From Kordiimonadaceae bacterium (GTDB taxonomy: Bacteria; Pseudomonadota; Alphaproteobacteria; Sphingomonadales; Kordiimonadaceae): a stretch of DNA of 64,000 nt. Where the stretch lies: positions 124,001 to 188,000 of the forward strand of contig JAEPQB010000003.1 of assembly GCA_017640725.1 (NCBI GenBank). The letters run 5' to 3'. A program made the translations under genes and the position numbers. Of the stretch, positions 46,436-55,481 are shown one piece after another (position 1 is the first letter of the stretch; every line of letters starts with the position of its first letter). The notes beneath the pieces are model-generated. The model searched no databases. It was not told the origin of the DNA and saw only the letters and a list, made by a program, of their open reading frames with translations.

Positions 46436-47805
46436 TCATGCATCTGGAAACCAGGTCCGCCAGCAATATCATAGCCCCGGCGCACCAAAATAAGTCCCTT
46501 TGACGGAATGATCATCAGAATTTGTCCACGGTTACCGCGCGCTGCGTATGTATCCGCTGGCAGACCAGGAAAATCCTGATACAGCCACCACTGTGCACCG
46601 TATCCAACTGTTGGCCGACCATCTGTGCGCTGGGGTGGCTGCGCAGGGGCTGGTGTTGCAACATAGTTTGCCCAACCTTTTGGTAATATTTGTTCCCCGC
46701 CCCATACACCATCATTGAGGTGCAGTAGCCCAAGGCGTGCCAAATCACGTGAGGTGGTCCAAACCTGGCTGGAAAGAATGAAGTTGCCCTCCCAGTCGGT
46801 TTCAAGGTACGTGTGCGTCATGCCTATTTTATGGAGAAGGGCGCGATAGGGGTAGGCCAGATAAGACGCGTCATTATCAATGGCTGCCCTGAGATGCCGG
46901 ATGGCAAGAAGGGTGTCATTGTTGGCGTATTTCCACCGAGAGCCCGGCACGGCTTCAAGCGCGTTGCGGCTGGCGGTATCGGTCACCAAACCCCCGCCGA
47001 TGTACAGGCGATCAGTTCTGTTGCCGGCGCGGTTGCTGTCAAGGCCAGATGCCATATGCAGAAGGTTTTCAAGCGTTATTGTTCCTCGCGGATCAAGAGG
47101 GCGAGACCATTCAGGCATACTGGCTGGGGCTTTTACATCCACAATTCCGTCCTGAACTGCGGCACCAACGACACTGGCACCAATACTTTTTGCTACAGAC
47201 CAGGTTCGCTGTGATGTGGTTGGCGTGAAGCCTTCAATATAGTTTTCGGCAAGGATTTCATCCGCCGTAGCTATCAAAATGGCAGATGTGCGTGCATTGG
47301 CACCATATTCGCCGCGGATGAAGGCGCGCCGGATAACATCATCAAGGGCAGCATTGCCGGTGGGTTCGTTGACGGGCCGTCGCTTTTGCCAGGGCGCTCC
47401 GTCATCTTGGTTTGGATTGGTAGCTGGTACTCCCTCTGCTTGCGGCAAATCGGCAGTGTCATAGCTATCGTTGCCAACAGGAAGCTGTACGCAGCCAAGG
47501 TTTGGGCGCCACTGTGCAATGCGCGGCGGCATGCTGTCGCTATAAGCAACGCTGACGCGCTTGGCGTCAGTGTCAATCTGGGCCGTGAGTTCGTTCACAC
47601 GGTTTTGCACCAAAGCGTATATGCCGGTGAATTCATGCTCGTCGATGGCAGCCATCTGTTTGCCGGCATTGAAGACCGCGCTGCAGGTGAATGCTGCCTT
47701 ATATCCTGCAGCATAGGCGTCGACCGTTGCTTCAGTTTCTTGCGCTTTTGCTGTGGTTGCGAGCGTTAGTGCGGTGATCGCCACACCCATCAAATATCTA
47801 CTCAT
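46396..47805 (-). CDS. exported serine hydrolase, beta-lactamase class C-like
   Basis: The 469-residue protein has a signal peptide (ending TTAKAQ, about residue 21) and an extra N-terminal domain of about 130 residues with paired cysteines. It then follows the beta-lactamase class C / DD-peptidase fold: SVAKSIGASVVGAAV carries the S-x-x-K nucleophile, KYANNDTLLAI the Y-x-N motif. The C-terminal part reads GYGAQWWLYQDFPGLPADTY, where a K/H-T-G-like box is expected. It could act on peptidoglycan, a peptide or an ester; no specificity can be read. Confidence 0.87.
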   Translation of the reverse strand: MSRYLMGVAITALTLATTAKAQETEATVDAYAAGYKAAFTCSAVFNAGKQMAAIDEHEFTGIYALVQNRVNELTAQIDTDAKRVSVAYSDSMPPRIAQWRPNLGCVQLPVGNDSYDTADLPQAEGVPATNPNQDDGAPWQKRRPVNEPTGNAALDDVIRRAFIRGEYGANARTSAILIATADEILAENYIEGFTPTTSQRTWSVAKSIGASVVGAAVQDGIVDVKAPASMPEWSRPLDPRGTITLENLLHMASGLDSNRAGNRTDRLYIGGGLVTDTASRNALEAVPGSRWKYANNDTLLAIRHLRAAIDNDASYLAYPYRALLHKIGMTHTYLETDWEGNFILSSQVWTTSRDLARLGLLHLNDGVWGGEQILPKGWANYVATPAPAQPPQRTDGRPTVGYGAQWWLYQDFPGLPADTYAARGNRGQILMIIPSKGLILVRRGYDIAGGPGFQMHDYAADVLKALASD

Positions 47806-47957
47806 GTGCCCCTCCTACTGTGACGCAGGCACATTAGTCAGAACAGGCCCGGTTTCCCAATGAGAAATTCGTGAAAACGTTGGGTCAGCAATCTGATTGA
47901 CGTCTCAACCAATGGTGAATTGAGGACATGCCCAGGAACTTGTATGATGGCGATCCT

Positions 47958-48857
47958 ATGAAACCTGGGTTGTCATTGTTAATCGGCACGATGTTAAGCG
48001 GATTGCTTGCTTATCCGTCTGCCGCTCTTAGTAGCCCAGAGCCACTCACAAGCATGCGACTATTGATGGACAAAAATGGGCCTATCAAAGTACGTAGCAA
48101 ATCTAAAAGCGGGGTTTCGCTTCGAGTGGTATTTGATACGGCGGCCGCAAACTCCATTCTATTTGATCATCGACGCACAAACGGTGTGGGAGATCGATTG
48201 GAAGAAGACCAGTTTGTCTACTTTCCATTCACCGACCGCATTCTCGATTTTCGACAACTTGGAATTTTTACCCTGAAGCTCGGTAAACACAGTTTTTCCA
48301 GCAACAGTTGGGTGTATGGCCCTTGGCAATCAACGGGCTTGTTTCCAGGTCGCAATGAACCAAACTATGATGTGATTGCAGGGCGCGACGTATTTATCAA
48401 TTACGCTGTGGCTGTTGACCCCAAAAAGCGTCGGGTCCGCTTGTATGAAAGTGGATTGGACCTCTCCAGTCGATACGACACATCTGTTGATATCATTGAT
48501 CTTAATCCGCTGATGGGTGTGCAGGTCACGGTCAGCCGAGCCGACACTGGCGAAGTCTCTGAAAAGCTTATGATTATCGACACTGGCTTTCCTGGTGTGT
48601 TGCTGTTCGCCAATGAAGAGGAGTTAACGCGTCTGCAAGCCGATGAGTATACTGCGCCAGCCGAAACCATTGGTAACGCCATAATTGCACCAGGCCGCTT
48701 GAAGCTCGGAGAACTGTCCTTTAAAGAGCACACGGCTTTGGTTGTCAGCAAGGGCACCTTTGAAGCCGATGGCATAATCGGCACCGGCTTCCTGGCAAAT
48801 TATCGCTATGCCTTTGATTTACTGGAGAAAAAGCTCTATTTAACAGAGCTTCGCTAG
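47958..48857 (+). CDS. exported retropepsin-like aspartic protease with two D-T motifs
   Basis: The 299-residue protein has a signal peptide (about residues 1-24, ending YPSAALSS). Two related halves follow, each like a retropepsin unit. The first has VVFDTAAANSILFD, the second IIDTGFPGVLLFAN with a final IIGTGFLANYRYAFDL flap-like end. The first unit reads D-T-A rather than D-T-G. Together they could form an intramolecular two-lobed active site. The ATG at 47958 gives a normal signal peptide; one at 47928 would add ten residues and follows GAGGA too closely. The target is unknown. Confidence 0.72.
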   Translation: MKPGLSLLIGTMLSGLLAYPSAALSSPEPLTSMRLLMDKNGPIKVRSKSKSGVSLRVVFDTAAANSILFDHRRTNGVGDRLEEDQFVYFPFTDRILDFRQLGIFTLKLGKHSFSSNSWVYGPWQSTGLFPGRNEPNYDVIAGRDVFINYAVAVDPKKRRVRLYESGLDLSSRYDTSVDIIDLNPLMGVQVTVSRADTGEVSEKLMIIDTGFPGVLLFANEEELTRLQADEYTAPAETIGNAIIAPGRLKLGELSFKEHTALVVSKGTFEADGIIGTGFLANYRYAFDLLEKKLYLTELR

Positions 48858-49300
48858 CCCGCCAGCCCCACAATTTCTTCAAATGTCAGGCCGTCCAGTT
48901 TGTCCTTCATGTTGTCGTAAAGGATGTCTTCCATCGACTTGCCACCAACCACGTCTTTCGCGGCGCTTAACAGGCCGCCTTTGCTTTCCTTGGCGGAAGA
49001 TTTGGCAAGATACCCAAGTGCATCGGTCAACTGACCAGCTTGATCAGTCGACAAGGACGCCTGCATATCAGAAAGACTGGATTTGAAGCTATCGAGGGAG
49101 CTTGTGTCGAGTTTTAGCGCCTCAGCGACAGCAGCGGCCTTTTCTGCAACCTGATTGGCAATTTCCTGCGCTTGCTCAACCGTGCTGGTTTGCTCCTGTG
49201 CAGTTTCAGTGGCTTGTTCAGCAGATTGAGTGTTTGTGCTGTCGCCGCCGCTACATGCTGCCAACGCCAGCCCAGCTGTTAGTGCAATTGTGTATCTCAC
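48854..49300 (-). CDS. predicted lipoprotein with helical body
   Basis: A 148-residue protein starting at GTG 49300, seven bases after AGGGAG. The leader ends in the lipobox L-A-A-C (about residue 15), followed by an acidic, Ala/Glu/Gln-rich coiled-coil-like helix (EQTSTVEQAQEIANQVAEKA) and a helical C-terminus. I do not recognise the family. The stop shares four bases (CTAG) with the convergent retropepsin-like gene. Confidence 0.65.
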   Translation of the reverse strand: MRYTIALTAGLALAACSGGDSTNTQSAEQATETAQEQTSTVEQAQEIANQVAEKAAAVAEALKLDTSSLDSFKSSLSDMQASLSTDQAGQLTDALGYLAKSSAKESKGGLLSAAKDVVGGKSMEDILYDNMKDKLDGLTFEEIVGLAG

Positions 49301-49531
49301 GAATTTCTCCCTGATGTACCCCCAGCGCAGATTAGACATAAACAATAGTTGTAGCAATTTTGTGGCAGGGCGTGTTGCAGGGCTCACTCGCTAACTGATT
49401 TGGGCCGCTCAGACCTGCACATACTTAGCTCACAACAAGACCGTGCCATCGAAAGATGATTGCAATCTACTTTCTTGGAAACATAGTATCGAATAGCGAA
49501 AGAGTGTTTTTCAGAGAATTGAGGGGGTGTC

Positions 49532-49981
49532 ATGGGATTGAAAATAACAGTTTCCAGGATCGTGATGCTTCAGGCAGCAACACTCTTTATCTTGGTACTG
49601 TACTTAACTATTCCTTGGGGTGATCTATCTCTTGTACGCGTGCCTTTTGGACTTTTTATCCTCGCTTTGTGGATGGCTCCCTTCTTCCCACTGTATCGGT
49701 TGACTAAACGGCAGGGAAAGTTTGCGTCCTATTGGATACTACCGCTATGTCTGTCGACACTTGTCTTTGCGTTTGATTTTTGGGCTTTATATGCCGGAAT
49801 GTGCCTTTTCCAAGACTTGGCAACATGCCCCGGCGCGGACGCGCAGATGGGATTGATCATGATCTTTGGTCCATTCTGGTCTGGTTTGTTTTCTATACCA
49901 TTTATAATTTTATGCTACGCGCTCGGCACAACCGCTAAGGCTGAAAAAGGCGCCGAGGAGGGCGCCTTCTTAGGTGATTAG
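49532..49981 (+). CDS. membrane protein of unknown family
   Basis: A 149-residue protein with four membrane segments (about 9-28, 33-55, 65-90, 108-130). I do not recognise it. GAGGGGG precedes the ATG at 49532. Its 3' end contains the hairpin at 49947-49968, which looks like the terminator of the pur operon on the opposite strand. Confidence 0.6.
   Translation: MGLKITVSRIVMLQAATLFILVLYLTIPWGDLSLVRVPFGLFILALWMAPFFPLYRLTKRQGKFASYWILPLCLSTLVFAFDFWALYAGMCLFQDLATCPGADAQMGLIMIFGPFWSGLFSIPFIILCYALGTTAKAEKGAEEGAFLGD
49944..49968 (-). terminator. terminator of the pur operon, inside an opposite-strand gene
   Basis: AAGGCGCC and GGCGCCTT form a perfect 8-bp stem with a six-base loop. The T run follows on the minus strand (GGCGCCTTTTTC), so it works for purL, whose stop is at 49996. 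It lies within the last codons of the plus-strand membrane-protein gene. Confidence 0.7.
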
Positions 49982-49995
49982 ATCTAGCTACTTGA

Positions 49996-52209
49996 TTAAG
50001 CCGACAGTGGCTCTTTCGCCATAAAGTTTGGCATCCAGCCCGCGTGGGCTTTTGTGACGTCCGCCAGTGCAATATTCACAACACCATCTTGAAGACTGAT
50101 GTTGAGACCGCCTGTTGTGCCAACAATTGCAGCAATGACACCAGCACTTGAAGCCTCTGTAACGACCGCATCTGCCGTTGCGGCGTCTGTCGCAATCAGA
50201 TAGCGGGCTTGTGTTTCTGAGAACAGTACGGCGTGTGTTGGCAGGTCAGTTTCAACCGAAACAGTCGCGCCGATGCCACTTGAGATCGCCATATCAGCAA
50301 CCGCAGCAGCAAGGCCACCATCTGACAGGTCATGACATGTATCGACGCGGCCGCTTTCAATCAGGCCGCGCACAAAGTCGCCGTTTTTGCGCTCGAGTGC
50401 CAAATCCACGTGCGGTGGTGCGCCAGCGTCTTCACCGATGATTTCGCGTTGATAGAGCGTTGCACCCAGTTCATTCTTGGTTTCCCCAATTAGAACAAGA
50501 GTTTGGCCTCCGCTCTTGAAGGGAATGGTTGCCATTTTGACGCTGTCTTTCATCACGCCAACACCGCCAATGGCCGGGGTTGGCAAGATGCCAGAGCCGT
50601 TGGTCTCGTTATAAAGCGAGACGTTTCCAGATACGATTGGGTAATCAAGTGCCCGGCAGGCTTCACCCATGCCCTCTAAGCAGCCAACAAACTGGCCCAT
50701 GATGTCCTTGCGTTCCGGATTGCCGAAGTTCAGGCAGTTGGTGATTGCAAGCGGGTTGCCTCCCACGGCCGTAATATTACGCCATGTTTCCGCAACTGCT
50801 TGACGACCGCCTTCAACCGGGTCCGCATAACAATAGCGCGGCGTCACGTCAGTGCTGATCGCCAGCGCTTTTTCTGTGCCATGCACACGCACAACTGCAG
50901 CGTCGCCCCCGGGGCGCTGGATCGTGTCGCCCATAACCATGTGATCATACTGCTCCCAGATCCAACGACGAGAGCACAGGTTCGGTCCACCCATAAGATC
51001 CAGAACTGCTTTGTTCAGGTCATTCACTGCCGAAACATCGGCCGTTTCGCGTTTTGCGGTCGGCTCGTAGGGGCGCTGATACTCCGGCGCGTCTTCAACA
51101 AGGCTGTTGATCGGCATGTCGCCGACGACTTCGCCGCCAAACTTAAGCGTGAGGTTGCCAGTATCGGTGATATGACCGATCACGGCAAAATCCAGTTCCC
51201 ATTTTTCGAAGATGGCTTTTGCCATGTCTTCGCGACCTGGCTTAAGGACCATCAGCATGCGTTCCTGGCTCTCAGACAGCATCATCTCGTACGGCAGCAT
51301 GTTTTCTTCGCGCTGCGGTACCTGGTCCAGGTCCAGCTCAAAGCCTACACCGCCTTTGGAAGCCATCTCAACGCTCGACGACGTGAGGCCAGCGGCCCCC
51401 ATGTCCTGAATTGCAATGATGGCGTCTGTGGCCATCAGCTCGAGGCAGGCTTCAATGAGCAGCTTTTCAGTGAAGGGGTCGCCAACTTGCACGGTTGGGC
51501 GCTTTTCTTCACTGTCTTCTGTGAATTCAGCTGATGCCATCGTCGCACCGTGAATGCCATCGCGGCCGGTTTTGGAACCCACGTACACAACCGGGTTCCC
51601 GACGCCTGCAGCGGCGCAGTAGAAGATCTTGTCTGTGTCTGCTAGGCCCACCGTCATGGCGTTCACTAGGATGTTGCCATTGTAGGATGGGTCGAAGTTG
51701 GTCTCGCCCCCAACCGTGGGCACACCCACACAGTTGCCGTAACCGCCAATACCTTCAACCACGCCGGCGAGCAGGTGCCGGGTTTTAGGATGGTCTGGCT
51801 CACCGAAGCGGAGTGCGTTCATATTAGCAACGGGTCGTGCGCCCATGGTAAACACGTCGCGCAGGATGCCGCCCACACCGGTTGCGGCGCCCTGATAAGG
51901 CTCGATGTAGGATGGGTGGTTGTGGCTTTCCATTTTGAAAATGGCGGCTTGGCCATCGCCAATATCAATCACACCCGCGTTTTCGCCAGGGCCTTGGATA
52001 ACCCATGGGGCTTCCGTCGGCAGCTTCTTAAGGTGAAAGCGGGATGATTTGTAAGAGCAGTGCTCAGACCACATCACACTATAGATGCCAAGTTCGGTGT
52101 AGTTTGGCTCTCGGCCCATGGCGCCAACAATGCGCTGATACTCTTCTTCCGTCAGGCCGTGCTCTTTCACCATTTCAGGGGTGATTTGAATTTCGTTTCC
52201 TGTTTTCAT
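49996..52209 (-). CDS. purL: phosphoribosylformylglycinamidine synthase subunit PurL
   Basis: PurL converts FGAR to FGAM with ATP in purine synthesis, using ammonia from the PurQ glutaminase through the PurS bridge. The 737-residue protein is the small (Gram-positive and alphaproteobacterial) form. It has [40 protein letters not shown] with the catalytic histidine, GEAAI-like [40 protein letters not shown], and [20 protein letters not shown]. The ATG at 52209 follows a GTG by one codon. It is the last gene of purC-purS-purQ-purL on the minus strand. Confidence 0.97.
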   Translation of the reverse strand: MKTGNEIQITPEMVKEHGLTEEEYQRIVGAMGREPNYTELGIYSVMWSEHCSYKSSRFHLKKLPTEAPWVIQGPGENAGVIDIGDGQAAIFKMESHNHPSYIEPYQGAATGVGGILRDVFTMGARPVANMNALRFGEPDHPKTRHLLAGVVEGIGGYGNCVGVPTVGGETNFDPSYNGNILVNAMTVGLADTDKIFYCAAAGVGNPVVYVGSKTGRDGIHGATMASAEFTEDSEEKRPTVQVGDPFTEKLLIEACLELMATDAIIAIQDMGAAGLTSSSVEMASKGGVGFELDLDQVPQREENMLPYEMMLSESQERMLMVLKPGREDMAKAIFEKWELDFAVIGHITDTGNLTLKFGGEVVGDMPINSLVEDAPEYQRPYEPTAKRETADVSAVNDLNKAVLDLMGGPNLCSRRWIWEQYDHMVMGDTIQRPGGDAAVVRVHGTEKALAISTDVTPRYCYADPVEGGRQAVAETWRNITAVGGNPLAITNCLNFGNPERKDIMGQFVGCLEGMGEACRALDYPIVSGNVSLYNETNGSGILPTPAIGGVGVMKDSVKMATIPFKSGGQTLVLIGETKNELGATLYQREIIGEDAGAPPHVDLALERKNGDFVRGLIESGRVDTCHDLSDGGLAAAVADMAISSGIGATVSVETDLPTHAVLFSETQARYLIATDAATADAVVTEASSAGVIAAIVGTTGGLNISLQDGVVNIALADVTKAHAGWMPNFMAKEPLSA

Positions 52210-52220
52210 CACTGCACCCC

Positions 52221-52883
52221 TTAACCCAACTTATTCATCACAGATTCGAAAAGCACACGGCCATCAGAACCGCCAAGCGCTGGTTCGATCATGCGTTCAG
52301 GGTGGGGCATCATGCCAAGTACGTTGCCTTTGCCATTCAAGATGCCTGCAATCCGGCGCTGAGCGCCGTTAATGTCGTCCGCATACTTGAAAGCTACCTG
52401 GCCTTCGCCTTCCAGGCGGTCAAGCGTGTCGGCGTCGGCAAAATAGTTGCCGTCATGATGTGCGACAGGGATCGTGATCTCTTGGCCTGCACCATAAGCA
52501 TTGGTGAACATGCTGTCGGTGGTTTCCACCGTCATCTTTACGTCTTTGCAAACGAAGTGCAGATTGGCGTTGCGCATCAGCGCACCAGGCAAGATGCCGG
52601 TTTCGGTCAAAATCTGAAAGCCGTTGCAAACACCAAAAGTTGGCACACCGTCATTCGCGCGCTTGATCACTTCTTTCATAATGTGGCTGCGGGCGCTCAT
52701 TGCGCCACAGCGCAAATAGTCGCCGTAGGAAAAACCACCGGGCAGGGCAATGAAATCGACAGTGTCGAAGTCATACTCCTGGTGCCAGACCATGAGGGGC
52801 TTGGTGCCGGTGATTTTCTCCAGCGCCACAGCCATATCCCGGTCGCAGTTTGAGCCGGGGAATACGATAACCGCGGATTTCAT
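52221..52883 (-). CDS. purQ: phosphoribosylformylglycinamidine synthase subunit PurQ
   Basis: PurQ is the class I glutamine amidotransferase that feeds ammonia to PurL. The 220-residue protein opens with [15 protein letters not shown]. The nucleophile cysteine is in [15 protein letters not shown], and the catalytic His-Pro-Glu appears in MMPHPERM near the end. [19 protein letters not shown] is the conserved loop. GGAG lies nine bases before the ATG at 52883. It follows purS closely (five bases). Confidence 0.97.
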   Translation of the reverse strand: MKSAVIVFPGSNCDRDMAVALEKITGTKPLMVWHQEYDFDTVDFIALPGGFSYGDYLRCGAMSARSHIMKEVIKRANDGVPTFGVCNGFQILTETGILPGALMRNANLHFVCKDVKMTVETTDSMFTNAYGAGQEITIPVAHHDGNYFADADTLDRLEGEGQVAFKYADDINGAQRRIAGILNGKGNVLGMMPHPERMIEPALGGSDGRVLFESVMNKLG

Positions 52884-52888
52884 GAACG

Positions 52889-53128
52889 CTACTCCAGCTC
52901 GATGCTGTAGTTTTCGATAACAGTGTTGGCGAGCAGCTTGCGGCACATCTCGTCAACCGCTGCTTCTGCCTTGGGTCGGTCAGTCTCATTTAGCTCAAGC
53001 TCGATGAACTTGCCTTGGCGGGCTTCGTTCACTCCGTCAAATCCCATGTTGCCGAGCGCATGCTCGATGGCTTTGCCTTGAGGGTCCAGGACCCCGTTTT
53101 TGAGGGTGACATGGATGCGGGCTTTCAT
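52889..53128 (-). CDS. purS: phosphoribosylformylglycinamidine synthase subunit PurS
   Basis: The 79-residue PurS dimer bridges PurQ and Pur[21 protein letters not shown] and [20 protein letters not shown] are characteristic. It lies between purC and purQ in the usual order. Confidence 0.96.
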   Translation of the reverse strand: MKARIHVTLKNGVLDPQGKAIEHALGNMGFDGVNEARQGKFIELELNETDRPKAEAAVDEMCRKLLANTVIENYSIELE

Positions 53129-53163
53129 GGGGTGCGTTTCCTTTAAGCTATATGTTGGTGGTG

Positions 53164-53934
53164 TTAACTGCGCTTTTTGTTTTTATGATCAGCGATTTCG
53201 GTAACGTCGGCTGATGGCAAAATTCCAAGTCGGCGGGCAACTTCGATATAGGCTTCCATCTCACCGCCCAGGTCGCGGCGGAAGCGGTCTTTGTCTAGTT
53301 TTTCACCGGTTTTCATGTCCCAAAGGCGGCAGCCGTCTGGGCTGATTTCGTCAGCGAGAATAGTGGTGCATTCGTCACCTTCATACAGGCGGCCAAACTC
53401 CAGTTTGAAATCCACGAGCTTGATGCCTATGCCTGCAAACATACCGGACAAGAAATCGTTAACGCGAAGCGCGTAGAACATCATTTCGTCGATTTCCTGC
53501 TCCTCGGCCCAGCCGAAAGTCAGAATGTGTTCTTCGGCAATCAGTGGGTCGCCAAGTTCATCAGACTTGTAACAGAATTCTACCAGAGGATTCGGCAGGG
53601 GTGTGCCTTCCTCAATGCCCAACCGTTTGGACATGCTGCCTGCTGCGATATTGCGCACAATGATCTCAACCGGAATGATTTCAACCGCTTTCACCAGTTG
53701 CTCGCGCATGGAAAGGCGCTCGATGAAATGGTTGGGAACACCAATGTCGTCCAAGGCTTTGAATAGATATTCAGAGATGTGGTTATTCACCACACCTTTA
53801 CCTGAAAGTGTGCCTTTCTTCTCAGCATTAAATGCAGTGGCATCGTCTTTAAAATACTGGATGATGGTGCCGGGCTCGGGTCCTTCAAACAGGACTTTGG
53901 CCTTGCCTTCATAAAGCTTGTTGCGGCGGGACAT
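53164..53934 (-). CDS. purC: phosphoribosylaminoimidazole-succinocarboxamide synthase
   Basis: PurC joins CAIR and aspartate to make SAICAR. The 256-residue protein begins [20 protein letters not shown] and shows [40 protein letters not shown] and [10 protein letters not shown], plus [12 protein letters not shown], which are the two signature motifs of the family. The frame is open to 54174, but the ATG at 53934 matches the family start and length. It is the first gene of the pur operon and is divergent from the ATPase zeta gene, a common alphaproteobacterial arrangement. Confidence 0.97.
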   Translation of the reverse strand: MSRRNKLYEGKAKVLFEGPEPGTIIQYFKDDATAFNAEKKGTLSGKGVVNNHISEYLFKALDDIGVPNHFIERLSMREQLVKAVEIIPVEIIVRNIAAGSMSKRLGIEEGTPLPNPLVEFCYKSDELGDPLIAEEHILTFGWAEEQEIDEMMFYALRVNDFLSGMFAGIGIKLVDFKLEFGRLYEGDECTTILADEISPDGCRLWDMKTGEKLDKDRFRRDLGGEMEAYIEVARRLGILPSADVTEIADHKNKKRS

Positions 53935-54164
53935 GGTTGTGCTTTCCCCTTTTGGCCGATGGGCGCTGAAGGCGCTCTCAAAATTTGGCCGGAACATAGC
54001 CGAAGTGAGAACACGGGACAATGATTGTGACGCACAAAATTGAATTAATTGCTTTTCGGGTTGAAATTGCTTCGAAATGGAGCGAAGAAACATCTGTTGC
54101 CGGTTGAATTTCGGCTTCGTCCCGCCCATTTGGTCAAGAGAATCGGACACAAGGACCCATTGTA

Positions 54165-54488
54165 ATGACGACATTTGACGATCGTGAAAAAGCCTTTGAA
54201 GACAAATTTGCCCATGACGCAGACTTGGTGTTTCGTGCCCGTGCGCGCCGCAACCGTCTGTTTGGAGAGTGGCTTGCTGGTGAAATGGGCTTGAGCGGTG
54301 ATGCGGTGAAAGACTATGCTGGGTCGATCGTGGCGGCTGACCTTGAGGAAGAAGGCGATGCTGATGTGGTTCGCAAGGTAGCTGCTGATCTTGAGGGGTC
54401 AGACGTCAGCATGACAGATGCTGAAATCGAAACAAAATTGAATTCTTTCATGGATGCAGCCAAATCCCAGATAATGTCTGAAACATAG
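54165..54488 (+). CDS. F-type ATPase zeta subunit (DUF1476, inhibitor)
   Basis: This 107-residue protein has the DUF1476 pattern. The N-terminal part [20 protein letters not shown] is the inhibitory region of the alphaproteobacterial zeta subunit; the rest is a four-helix bundle with [19 protein letters not shown]. In Paracoccus denitrificans zeta binds F1 and blocks ATP hydrolysis. Its place beside purC is typical. A TPR lipoprotein about 1 kb downstream ends in a domain of this family. Confidence 0.93.
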   Translation: MTTFDDREKAFEDKFAHDADLVFRARARRNRLFGEWLAGEMGLSGDAVKDYAGSIVAADLEEEGDADVVRKVAADLEGSDVSMTDAEIETKLNSFMDAAKSQIMSET

Positions 54489-54513
54489 GCACGCGCAAAC
54501 AGCCAAAAATATA

Positions 54514-54535
54514 GGGGCCGATGGCCCCTTTTTTT
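54514..54535 (+). terminator. rho-independent terminator after the zeta gene
   Basis: GGGGCC-GAT-GGCCCC is a perfect 6-bp GC stem with a three-base loop followed by seven T residues. Confidence 0.85.
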
Positions 54536-54547
54536 ATGACAGATTGT

Positions 54548-55261
54548 CTAGGCTGAGATCCTAGCTTTTTGTCGCTGACGGCGCGCAACCCAGATCAAGC
54601 CTGGCACAAGTAACAGCAATTGGCTGGGCTCAGGCACAGCCACTGGCCCAGAGATTGTGAAGCTTGAACCCCAAGCGGCGGCATTATTCAGATTACCATT
54701 TTGACTGATGGCCTCGGTCAAGGTCGTCGCGTAATCGGGGCCCAGGCTAGCATTGAAATGAAACGGTGTGCCGCCGTTGCTGATAATCTCAGTGAAAGAA
54801 ACATGGTTGGTCGTACCAGCAACATACAAGCCGATTGAATAAGTGCCTGGACTGCTGAAAAAGCTGCCAGCTCCCGTGCTAACGGTCGTCTGCAAATTCG
54901 CTGCTGCTGTGTTTACCGGGATGTTAAGAACATCGATATTGGGGTCGGTTCCCAAGTTGCCGGTCAGCCATGAAAATGCGTTTGTATCTTCGTTTTTCGC
55001 AAACCAGTTGGCCCCAAAGAGTGACAAATTCATCATGTCACACATAGACGTACCATAGGGGGTGTAGCCCACGACAAACAAACGTGAACCACAACCATCA
55101 AGAGCAATATCTTCGCCAAGAACAATGGGTGCGAAACTGCCTGCATCAGCGGAAACATCCCAATAGAATGTTGCCTTTGCAGCAGAACTCAGCATCATTG
55201 AAGAACTCACAATGCCGAAAGTTACCCCAAGCCCTTTGGCTATTGATTTCAACAACTTCAT
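54548..55261 (-). CDS. PEP-CTERM sorted surface protein
   Basis: The 237-residue protein has an N-terminal signal peptide (hydrophobic GLGVTFGIVSSSMMLSSAA) and a typical C-terminal tripartite PEP-CTERM anchor: VPEPSQ, a hydrophobic helix LLLLVPGLIWVA, and RRQRQK. An exosortase should cut at this site and link the protein to the envelope or a matrix polysaccharide. The body is rich in Gly, Ser, Thr and Asn and has no recognised domain. No exosortase gene is in the window. It is divergent from the TPR lipoprotein gene. Confidence 0.85.
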   Translation of the reverse strand: MKLLKSIAKGLGVTFGIVSSSMMLSSAAKATFYWDVSADAGSFAPIVLGEDIALDGCGSRLFVVGYTPYGTSMCDMMNLSLFGANWFAKNEDTNAFSWLTGNLGTDPNIDVLNIPVNTAAANLQTTVSTGAGSFFSSPGTYSIGLYVAGTTNHVSFTEIISNGGTPFHFNASLGPDYATTLTEAISQNGNLNNAAAWGSSFTISGPVAVPEPSQLLLLVPGLIWVARRQRQKARISA

Positions 55262-55481
55262 ACAATTTCACCAACAAAAACCGGCAATCCAGCAAAAAAG
55301 CCAGAGAGCCGCTTCCACACCCCAGTCACAATCTCTAAGTACATGTTAAATTACAATAAATTCATGCAAAATTCAAGGTGTGAGGTGTCGACGGGAACGT
55401 TTTTTTGCGATACGCTCTTAACTGGCGATTGTAGTGGTGAAGAATAGGCAATCGTTCTGATCCAATAGAGGTGCCGGGGCA

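Noticed and set aside
50800-51534. A 244-codon open frame on the plus strand
   Set aside because: It is antisense to purL, which is unambiguous.
53935-54174. An 80-residue N-terminal extension of purC
   Set aside because: The family starts at [12 protein letters not shown]; the extension would overlap the zeta gene start and has no homologue.
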